The notes beneath the pieces are model-generated. The model saw only the letters and a list, made by a program, of their open reading frames with translations. It had not been told where the DNA came from and searched no databases. Below, piece after piece: positions 55,954 through 64,000 of a DNA stretch of 64,000 nucleotides. Each line of letters opens with the position of its first letter. Within the stretch, counting starts at the first letter, position 1. Made by a program: the position numbers and the translations under genes. Origin of the DNA: Patellaria atrata CBS 101060 (lineage: Eukaryota > Ascomycota > Dothideomycetes > Patellariales > Patellariaceae); contig MU006092.1 in NCBI GenBank assembly GCA_010093705.1, positions 502,623-566,622 of the forward strand. The letters are read 5' to 3'.

Positions 55954-57803
55954 ATCCTTCACTTTGTGGTCTTTCCCTTTGCACTTCTTGTAGTGATGAG
56001 TGCTCTTACGGTATGGCTTTTCGTTGGTCTTACCAACCTTGAAATGAAAAGGGCGGGCTTTATCTTTCTTGAACTTAGATTTGCTGCAGTATTCTGCAAA
56101 ATCCTCAGATGCATAAAGATTAGACGCTTGCAGAAGTGTTTCCGTTTCATCCTTTTCTTTCTTGTAATCCTTGCTATCCCATGAGAATCCACCGCACATG
56201 CACGGGTAGTTCCTCGATTTATTCCGGCGGATACTGGAAATCGCTTCGCCGCGAGGATTTCGACACACGGGGACAGTGAACATACCGGGAATGATATTTT
56301 TGAATTCATTCGTGTGGCTCTTGTCCACGAGCTCCTTTGTGCCGACAGCACTACAAGCCTTATTCCCGAATATCCGATAGTGATCCAGGGAAGAGCGAAC
56401 GATGTCCTCATGAGTGATACCGACTGCATAGGCGAAAGACTTAAGTTCAGAAAGCCTTGCGGTGGTAGGCATTGGCCTTAGTTAAAATGGTTTCTATCCT
56501 GTCGACGACCGATGAAATAGATCCAATATGACCTTTTTGGATTCTCCGGCAAGCAGACATGAATTTGATCAGGTCCTCGAGTGTCCTTTTGGCATCCGCC
56601 TTTTGAGGCATCGGCATCTACAATCCAAACGCGTTCGAAACTCCTGAAAACCGTTAGTACCAGTCAGAGAAGCAAGTGGTGGAAATAACCTACCACAAAA
56701 CGTTGATGGCGGAGCCTATCGACACTTTCTTCATGAGATATTCTATTATTGGCTTTGACATTGGCACATGGCTCCAAGTACAATCCGGTCTTGAAAAGGT
56801 CCACAAGATTGTTCCCATTGCTATCCTTCTGACCACACATGTAGACTCCGAGGTGCTCTGTGAACTCCTCGTGGACCTTGCGACCAAGATTTGAAAACTC
56901 GACACTTAGCCAGTCGGGAACGATATCAGTCAACTTCCTAGAAGCACGTTGTTATGGTTCTAGCAATTAGCTTGAGGGGAAATGCGCAGGCATACTCATC
57001 ATTTGTGACATCGACCAAGACTTTGTTGATCGTCGAATTCGATGCAACCATCGCAACGGAAAAGCTCGTTCAGTCCCTATGGTCGCCGCCTTTGCTCCAG
57101 CAGTGAGGGCCATCAGGGCGAGACCAACTTCTGGTTGCCCTGCAGCCATCAATGCTGAAGCAACTATGGCCATGAAAGCCGTCATCAGTTTCGTTTCGAT
57201 CTTGTGATTTGCCACGACCTTTTTTTGCCGTTCCTTGGGGTCGGTGAACATGGAAACCATATTGGGCGCTTGCACAAAGATATAGGACGCAGCATAATCG
57301 ACGGCATCGTGGGTGATTAATAGCGCATCGTGGAAGTTGCCCAACATCTGGAACGTGTAGAAGGCGAACTTTTTGTCCTCGTCGGAAAGGGTCTTCCTTC
57401 AGATTCTGGCACGATGGCAGCTTTAGGTTATAAATGTTAACATCACTGCAACGCGAAATGTGGATTGGGGAAATTCAAGAGTACTAACGAGACATCCGAA
57501 ACCACCATTGCATGCAACCATGTCTGAGGTGGCATCAGGGGCATAGCGGCGACGTAGATACTCAGAAAAAATAATCCTCTCTTTCGAGGCACCCTTATCC
57601 TTCTGGTAATCTTTCAGTCGGTCACCGATCCATTTTATAATGTCTTTGTTGATCCCCTTGTCCCAGGCCTGTTTGGAAATCCTGGTGATACCGCAACCCA
57701 GGTTATAGACAGCAACTCCACGAGGAATAGACAAAGGCGAGACTAGTCGTCCGAAAGAGAGGATAAATATAAGGCAAAGTGTGAAGAAATGAAGTAACTT
57801 CAT
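55954..57803 (-). pseudogene. Secreted protein gene, apparently broken; family unknown
   Basis: A minus-strand region of 1.85 kb with coherent protein character throughout. The start at 57803 opens a strong signal peptide (LLHFFTLCLIFILSFGRLVS) followed by YNLGCGITRISKQAWDKGIN and MVACNGGFGCL. Further along come EDKKFAFYTFQMLGNFHD, an Ala/Met-rich helical segment (TAFMAIVASALMAAGQPEVG), KLTDIVPDWLSVEFSNLG, and a Cys-containing stretch including FTVPVCRNPRGEAISSI. It ends in a Lys-rich tail. Several GT-AG introns fit. The reading frame shifts about three times in ways splicing does not explain, so it looks like a pseudogene or a stretch with sequencing errors. A partial paralogue lies at 29.2-29.7 kb. 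I do not recognise the family; it is effector-like only in being secreted and Cys-containing. Confidence 0.6.
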
Positions 57804-59676
57804 GTTTGCGAAATGTATAAGAGTTATTTACTATTATATATATCGGTTGGAGTTCGAGGAGAGTGGGATAGCTGAAGACGAGCGGGAATGAGAACGATGG
57901 ATGATAATGAGAAGGAGAGTCTCTATGGGTGTTTAAATACCTTCCAATGTGGATCCTAGCTACTGCACTTTTCGTTGGTGATTTTGACTACGTTACTTTT
58001 CAGTGGGAAGGAACCACCGTTCAGATAGGATTTTGACTGAAACAAATAGGAATTTGACTGAAAGAGAGGAAACTTCCTTAAGATGATCCATGAGAAATAA
58101 CCGTCCATTGTGATTTTGTCTGCGTTACTTCTCAGTGGGACGGTCCACCTTCTCGCATACGATTTTGACTGGGAAAGAGTGGCTTCTTTACGGATGATCC
58201 AAGAACGATGGCTGTCCATTGTGACTTTGACTACTTCCCAAAAAGACCCTGGCTAGGCCCGAGAAAATTTCAACCGCTGAGAGCGTGTCTCCTTCGGTTT
58301 TCCATGGGATATGGTGCCCTTTACCATTTTGACTACTTCTAGGAGGAATCTTTCTGGGCCTAGATAGGAATTCAAGATTCAAAGTTGAAAGAAGTAGAGA
58401 ATCCACGAATACGCAGACTGTTAGGTCTCCCAGCGTCCTTAAAAGATTGTGACATTGAAAAAGAGAAAAATTGGAATAGTGAGCCGTAAATCTTTATCCA
58501 CGTTCACGTGTCATTGCTCAGGTAAGTCACTTCGTGAGACATAGGTTCAAGAAATCCGGACCTTTGGAAGATGTACATTGCAGTGCACTTCCTTTCCAGT
58601 TCTTCTCATACGGGATAGATTTTAGGTGAGGGGCAAGGGACAAAAACATTCTCCGCGTTTGATTATCTTCAGAGATCTTGCCATCGATATTATCGGCAAA
58701 AGGCTTCTATACGAAGACCATACAACGCAGCACGTTCAACAATATGCCCTATTTCTAAGGAAAGCAGCTTCGAAAGATGAGGCAGATGGTACCAATGTCT
58801 CCATGTCCAATGATTAGTTTAATAATCAAAGTGAAGAAAGTAATACAAGATTTCTAAGTGATAAAACACACTGGCTTTGATGGATTCTGTGGACACACGA
58901 CCGATCGATATCGTCCCAAAGGGGAACTGGGCGGTCAACCCGCATCGATAGTCATCTTTGGACGTGAGTTGCGGATGGTATCTTCCTCCTGACGAACGCA
59001 TGTCCCGGTGTTGACGCCGCTAAGGGAGGGTTATGACATCCCTGATTTGAGAGGAAGAAGGTAAGGTATAGTTACTCGTGGAATGGTTACAACAGAAGCG
59101 ATGGGCTTTCCGGTCCGTTGAGGTAAGATGTTCGGGCGGATGTACGAGATGTAACGTCGAACGTCTGGTGAGACTGAGGATGGGTAAGGCGTAGCACTGG
59201 ATAATTGTTAGAATAATTGTCATCCCTCGTAATCATAGTGATATTATATTCCAGCATATCCTAGCTCTTAACGTGAAATGAATAAGCTGGAAACAAGTAG
59301 GCTGGAAAAAAGATACGTATAGGAATTGATTCTTCAGTTTCAAGGCTATCTGATGATGAATAAGTTAGTATAAAAGAGCACATGAACATAGATGTCTTCC
59401 GAGTTTATTTTGCAACGATGATATAATAGACTGGCGGTGAGAAGTAAAAAGGGAGAGAAAAGTAATGTTGACTAAAGAAGAGAGTTATGAACAGAAAATG
59501 AAGAATGAGGATCTTCTTAACCTGCTTGATTCGGGTTCCCAGCTGAATAGTATACCAACGGAGTAAGAAGGATTCCTCACTACTAGCTTGCAACAGGACT
59601 CAGTCAATAACGGCTCTTGTTTCAAATCATTGATATCGATCTCTTCTAAAGACTCCGTAGTTTTCACGACCAAGTA
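57804..59676. other. 1.9-kb spacer with tandem repeats
   Basis: Contains the diverged 115-135 nt repeats at 57971-58240. A 63-codon frame at 58626-58817 and frames near 59020-59223 and 59405-59593 have no recognisable character. A TATATATATA tract lies at about 57836-57845, just upstream of the broken secreted-protein gene. Confidence 0.5.
57971..58240 (+). repeat. Diverged tandem repeat, two and a fraction copies
   Basis: Copy one runs about 57971-58104 and copy two about 58105-58216; a third begins at 58217 and fades after about 58240. Shared blocks are GTGATTTTG-NCTNCGTTACTT, TCAGTGGGA-GG, GATTTTGACTG and GATGATCCA. Copy one carries an internal extra 21-nt unit with another TTTGACTG. The repeats lie 170-440 nt upstream of the broken secreted-protein gene. 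Confidence 0.7.
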
Positions 59677-60294
59677 TTACATCTCTACTCCACGCATGAG
59701 GTCCTTCAGAATGCCAATTTCCGCCTCTGCACCCGCCAGGTTGAGCCGTAGGTCATTCCTCTCTTTAGTCATAGTCTCTAAGGCGGCTTCTAGTTCAGAA
59801 ATCCTGTCTAGACGCTTTTGTCGGTAACGGCGTGCGGCTGCATTGTTTTCCTCGCGACGAATTGACTTTTTACTTGACCCGCTATCGGACTTCTTGAAGT
59901 GCATTGGGGCGATATTTGAGAGTATATGGTCGGTTTGATGATTGTGGGGTGGTTTAGGCAAAAGGTTCGGCCAGGGTTGCCAGGCGAGAGGTTGGATGGA
60001 TATAGGGGTACTGAGTGGAATGGGGTGGTGTTCGGGTTCAACCGATAGGGATAAAGGATTGAAGGTATCTATATCCTGAAAACTTCCGGTTCTATCTGTA
60101 GCGTCTGCTGAGAAAGGCATATCAAGCTGGCCGGAAGAGGGGCCCTGCAGGTCGGCGCATCGTTCGTATTCATTTGGTTGAGTACTTCCATTTCCCCAGG
60201 TCTCTATTATGTTGTCGTCTCCACCGAAATCAATTCCTCTATTTGAATACCTATCGATGATACCTAGCAGTCCGTGACTATCATCCCACCCCAC
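59677..60294 (-). CDS. bZIP transcription factor, 5' end unresolved
   Basis: DNA-binding protein with a C-terminal basic leucine zipper. The basic region RREENNAAARRYRQKRLDRI has the N-x7-R signature, followed by the zipper with heptad positions in ISELEAALETMTKERNDLRL and NLAGAEAEIGILKDLMRG; the protein ends shortly after. The preceding part is acidic and Pro/His-rich (EPEHHPIPLSTPISIQPLAW), a likely activation region. The frame stays open upstream to about 60450 but holds no ATG before 60120 (MPFSADATD). Either translation begins there (147 residues), or a short 5' exon in another frame, such as one starting at the ATG at 60455, is spliced on. The basic region resembles Gcn4/Cpc1-type fungal bZIPs rather than AP-1-like ones. 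A P450 pseudogene lies just to its right. Confidence 0.82.
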   Translation of the reverse strand: MGWDDSHGLLGIIDRYSNRGIDFGGDDNIIETWGNGSTQPNEYERCADLQGPSSGQLDMPFSADATDRTGSFQDIDTFNPLSLSVEPEHHPIPLSTPISIQPLAWQPWPNLLPKPPHNHQTDHILSNIAPMHFKKSDSGSSKKSIRREENNAAARRYRQKRLDRISELEAALETMTKERNDLRLNLAGAEAEIGILKDLMRGVEM

Positions 60295-60719
60295 AGCAGC
60301 GGGTCCATTGAACGAGATAGGTCTGAGAGGAAGGAGTGAAGCACAAATCCAGGGTATCGTTGTTTGAGCGTGAGCATGTTTGCAAGGTGATGTGGCCCCA
60401 GAGATGAGGCCAGTCTTTCTCTTTTCAAGGGGTATGAAGATATATCAATTGACACAATGTAGATGGAAGTATGTTCAATATATACGCCTTGAAACTGTAT
60501 AACAGAAATTGACGGGAGATGGGAAACGATGACCGCATTCTAGGTCTGCTCACCGTGATGCACGGGCCGCTGCATCGCTTTCCCTCTCCTGTCCTAGATC
60601 TTTCACCAAAAGTATGAAAGCACATTAATAGCAGCGAACCATATCATAACGATGTCTTCACAGCTCAGCTGTATACTTGAAACTATCATCTTAGTTGCTC
60701 CTCTTGGAAAAAGATGTCT
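60295..60719. other. Region between bZIP and P450 pseudogene
   Basis: About 425 nt upstream of the bZIP frame. It contains the ATG-led frame at 60455-60264 that may be part of the bZIP 5' leader or a small upstream frame. No other feature. Confidence 0.45.
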
Positions 60720-62408
60720 TTAAAGCTTCCGTCTAAACTCCAACCGGGCCTCTGGATCTGCTGATATCTCAAAGCCATAGTGTATTGTTTTAGGGAAGTG
60801 ACCATCCTTTAACCGTACGTTGAAATTAAGGAGAATGACGGTTATTGCGGTCTTAATCTCACCTACTGCGAAGAAATGACCTAGACAAATCGCCTTACCC
60901 ATACCGAATGCAAAATGCTCTGGGGTAGAGAAGGCAGCAGAGGCCGTGTTCGCCCCTGTGTCTCCTTTTTGTTGTAATTTCAAGAATCTGTAACCATCAA
61001 ATGCATTCGGCTTATCATATATCTGCGGATTTCGAAATTCAGATACGTGGATGGAGACGTTGCTTCCTCGTGGCAGTACCTTACTATTGGGCATTCTAAC
61101 ATTACAGATAGCTTTTCGCTCCAGGTTGACTTTGGAGCCGACATAGATTAACCCGCGTAAGAAAACATAATTTGAGAAGGAATGCTAACCTATGGAGATA
61201 GGTTTTAGCCTTTGCGTTTCTTTGATGACACTGTCAAGCAGCGGTATATGAAATAGTCCAGCAGTCGTTCAACCATGGTGTGAAATGGCGCTGGCAACCT
61301 CCTCCTAAAGAGGCTTCATGAGTTCCGGGTGTGAAAAATTGGCCATCATGGTCTGCTTCAGCAATTCAGAAGTTGTGAAAACGCTAGCCATGGCCAAACC
61401 CACTTGCGCAGCCATAACATCATATGGACGGCCAGCGGCAGTCTTTTGCAGTCATGTAATGGTATCATCGTATCTCTCTGGATTACCACCTTCACTTATT
61501 GGTCGCCTTGCCGCGCTAGCTCTTGTATCAAGGACACTCTGAATAATACCGCGTGCGTTTTTAACTTCTACCCGACAAGATCTGCAAGCAGACGGAAACC
61601 AATGGACATAAGGTCTCGACCATCTAGGCCAAGAATTGAGTGCTCGCACGGCCATGAACATTTTTGTAGCGTAATATATGGCGGTTTGCTGCCATCTTGG
61701 ATTTCGAGCCAGGTCCGAACCTACAAAGACTAAAACGGACATGAGCCCAATGAAACTAACGCCGTCCTTAGACCAGTCAATATCATACCAGGCTAATATA
61801 TAATTTGTTATTAGGCTTTTTTTTTTTTACAGAGCACGGGAGATACACCTGCCTGTCTCGTTTGTCCATACTTCGACTACCGCTTCGGATATGTGCTCAT
61901 AGAATTAGTAGACTTCTATCGTGGAGCGGCGTTAGCTGAGACATATAGCTGAGCGGATTGGGAATTCAAACGTACGTGGATGTGCTAGCTTAGTTTTCAC
62001 AACGCTGATGAGTATACCATGGGGCTCGGATACAGCAGTTGTGCCTTCGAATCCTGCATAACCAGCAAATAACGCCTAAGCCTTTCAGTCCCTTATTACG
62101 CTAGTGATCAAGCATCTTACGGACTTCGGATACAAAAGCTTGACGATCAAGGTCAGGGGAGTTCTTAAGCCAGTCGATCCACTCAGCCGGGACAATAAAT
62201 CTGGATCCTGGGGTCGTGATGATGCGAAATGGTCCATTGAACTACAGTTACCGTCAGTTGAGGCTACTTCTCTGCTGGGAATAGGAATCCACATACCCTT
62301 CGAAAGCCTTCGATGATCAAACCGTTTGCGTCTTTCAGGAAAGCCTCATGGGCCTTCTCACGAGTCCAATCCCAAGGGTAGGCATTGATGACGGGGATAC
62401 TGTCCGTC
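60720..62408 (-). pseudogene. Cytochrome P450 pseudogene with RIP-like lesions
   Basis: Remains of a fungal P450 resembling the GA14/ent-kaurene-oxidase-like group, reading leftward. In order: INAYPWDWTREKAHEAFLKD (from 62408), GPFRIITTPGSRFIVPAEWI, LARNPRWQQTAIYYATKMFM, a partly conserved I-helix region, the K-helix DSVIKETQRLKPISIG with ExxR, and the haem loop FGMGKAICLGHFFAVGEIKT. Three in-frame stops occur between 61120 and 61470; two stand where relatives have Trp. The haem loop has Leu and His where P450s have Pro and Arg. All these changes can be explained by C-to-T or G-to-A. The N-terminal membrane anchor was not found to the right of 62408. The host gene is dead but not old, since introns and most motifs remain readable. 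Confidence 0.85.
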
Positions 62409-63714
62409 CTAGAGAAATTAAGGAATATAAGACTGAGAACAAGGCTCGAAAAAGAAACTAGTAGAGCGATCTTGAACTAGGTAAGTAATTTAGGGCATAA
62501 AGTGTTTCCTATCAGCTCAGGCATCATGATAGTAGGAGATTCAGCTATATTATTTGGCTTCTTATCTCAAATATAGCTGGCAAACGAGGAACCTTACTCC
62601 ATCTTATAGAGTACAGATTCATAGGTATTGTGTTGATACTTAGACGATTGGATGAACTGGGCTATTTGATTAGTTCGAGTTGATGATTCAAGACAGCATC
62701 ACGATGAACCATCACTTTCTTCCAATACTATTGGCCGAGTCACCACCAAGACCCTCGAGCATTTTGACAAGTACAAGGGTGTTTGTTTCTGGTGAATGTC
62801 AATTTGGACTACCTAGATTTCACACTTTGATATCATTCAGTGGAAAATAAACCAAAAAAGCTATAGTCATCTTCACCGCCCTCCACAGACCACATAGCAT
62901 TTGAGAAGACGATGTGCCTGTAAGGCCACCAGTGTCGCACATGTCCTTTCTAACATATGCGGTTAGAACTAGATCTACATAGTACTTCCGCACTCTTAGG
63001 CAGTTCCCACTCATTCATCTTTTGGGATTCTTCCATTCTTCATATTTATGAGCTCTAGGGTCACGATATACTACCGATCAATCTGTCTAATTCCGGATAC
63101 ACTAGGTAATAACTTGTTGGACTCCGTACAAAGCTTCTACTGTAGTCCCTAGTTCTCCTGGTGCATTAGAACTAGTCTAGAGTTCGGTTCGTCATCCTGG
63201 ATCCCCCTCCAACCCTTCTCCCGTCCCAAGTTGCTTCCCACCACCACCACCACCACCACCATCACCATCACCACTACCGCGATAGGGGTCGGAAATAGTA
63301 GAAGCATAGGAAGATATAGCGCCGCAATTCACCTACAGTAGTCGAAGCTAGAGATGCATAGAACTATGCAGTTCTCCCTTCCCGACTGTCGCCACGAGGG
63401 CGGGAATCCTGTCCGACAGCACCTCGTCTTCGATCGATTCCGTTGATTCGTTGCGCAAAACGCCTTCTCCTGTCGCCGAGAAAGAGTAACGCAGAAGTTC
63501 TTTTTCAGGTTGGCACATCAGCAGCCTAAAGAACGGTAGATGCATCCGTCTCACCCTCGGGTCGGTATATAAAGTATGCTGTGCCTCTCGGATACAGTAG
63601 CGATACATTGTTGCGCCATTGTTCGTTAAACAAGACTATAATACCCGTCTTGATTTATTTCCTTACTCTGAAAGAAATTTGAACTACAGAGAACAATTCG
63701 AAGAATACTACGAT
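62409..63714. other. 1.3-kb spacer with CAC microsatellite
   Basis: The lost first exon of the P450 could have been here but is not recognisable. A CAC/CAT trinucleotide run lies at about 63240-63272. The ALDH promoter must be in the right part. Confidence 0.5.
63238..63272 (+). repeat. CAC trinucleotide microsatellite
   Basis: About seven perfect CAC units followed by CAT/CAC alternation. It is not inside any supported coding frame. Confidence 0.85.
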
Positions 63715-64000
63715 ATGGCCCCAGTTGCTTTCAATGACAGCGGTAGCGTCAATGGTCCTGCAGACCTTGATTTCACCAAATTTTATAATGTTATCAATGG
63801 GAAGTTAACATCAACTAAAGTCACCAGACATGGTGTCAATCCTGCCACACTTAAAGATCTTCCAGAAGTTCCAGTTTCTACACGGGAAGATGTAGATGCT
63901 GCTATGAAGGCTGCGGAAGCGGCTTTTAAGCCCTGGGCAACCACATCCTACGATGAACGGAGAAAACTTGTACTTGCCTTCGGTGACGAGTTTGAGAGAC
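63715..64000 (+). CDS. Aldehyde dehydrogenase, N-terminal part, runs off the window
   Basis: NAD(P)-dependent oxidation of an aldehyde to its acid. The 286 nt available from the ATG at 63715 (ATATGGCC context) encode MAPVAFNDSGSVNGPADLDF followed by TKFYNVINGKLTSTKVTRHG. The typical ALDH N-terminal coenzyme-domain block follows: NPATLKDLPEVPVSTREDVD, AAMKAAEAAFKPWATTSYDE and RRKLVLAFGDEFER. Spacing and residues match class I/betaine-aldehyde-type enzymes. No intron or stop is met before the window ends. The catalytic Cys and Glu lie beyond the end, so function is judged only from the family. No organelle signal is apparent. Confidence 0.88.
   Translation, partial: MAPVAFNDSGSVNGPADLDFTKFYNVINGKLTSTKVTRHGVNPATLKDLPEVPVSTREDVDAAMKAAEAAFKPWATTSYDERRKLVLAFGDEFER

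Noticed and set aside
57030-57430. Alternative splicing that would rescue all frame shifts of the secreted-protein gene
   Set aside because: Available GT and AG sites cannot account for all of the shifts, so the locus is left as a pseudogene.
58626-58817. 63-codon frame MRGKGQKHSP...
   Set aside because: Too short, no family resemblance, in a repeat-bearing spacer.
1-64000. CRISPR array, rRNA, intact transposase or reverse transcriptase
   Set aside because: Scanned for regular spaced repeats and for characteristic protein motifs; none found, as expected for this fungal region.

Overview
The window is nuclear DNA of a filamentous ascomycete, most probably a leotiomycete or close relative (an inference from protein character and gene structure, not a database result). 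Genes are split by short GT-AG introns, mostly 47-85 nt. Intergenic spacers are long and AT-rich. The gene content is a fungal mixture: cobalamin-independent methionine synthase, cytochrome c peroxidase, a second aconitase, a GMC oxidoreductase, a DUF2408 protein and a bZIP factor. I rebuilt exon-intron structures by hand. Nearly every multi-exon model closes in frame, which argues that the joins are right.

Left third (1-26.8 kb): 5' end of exportin-1 (crm1, minus); an APC-type permease with nine exons (plus); mitochondrial ribosomal protein uL3m (minus); a secreted GMC oxidoreductase and a secreted SMP-30-like propeller (both plus); cytochrome c peroxidase (plus); an unrecognised coiled-coil protein (minus); methionine synthase (plus); an NMN adenylyltransferase-like protein (plus); a short-chain dehydrogenase (plus); a small Thr/Arg-rich protein (plus); and the ribonucleotide reductase large subunit (minus), with a palindromic MBF-type site in its promoter.

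Middle (26.8-48.6 kb): a repeat-rich spacer with a tRNA-like element and a decayed secreted-protein copy; a SET-domain protein with a signal peptide, truncated by a 285-nt assembly gap; a DENN-domain Rab-GEF-like protein; TRAPPC13 head-to-head with a 166-residue SET protein that uses a GC-AG intron; a DUF2408 protein; ribosomal protein P1; and an aconitase.

Right third (48.6-64 kb): ethanolamine-phosphate cytidylyltransferase tail-to-tail with a membrane Kelch protein that has a 12-nt microexon; a mitochondrial lipoate-protein ligase; then an accessory zone. That zone holds a broken secreted-protein gene related to the 29-kb copy, diverged tandem repeats, a bZIP gene, and a cytochrome P450 pseudogene whose visible lesions are all C-to-T or G-to-A. 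The 5' end of an aldehyde dehydrogenase closes the window.

Most genes are unrelated housekeeping neighbours. The best functional pairing is the GMC oxidoreductase with the lactonase-like propeller, a possible extracellular oxidation unit. The most unusual material is the paired decayed secreted-protein family, the minisatellite family shared by a permease intron and a spacer 11.5 kb away, and the signal-peptide-bearing SET protein. I see no CRISPR array, rRNA, convincing tRNA gene or intact transposon.
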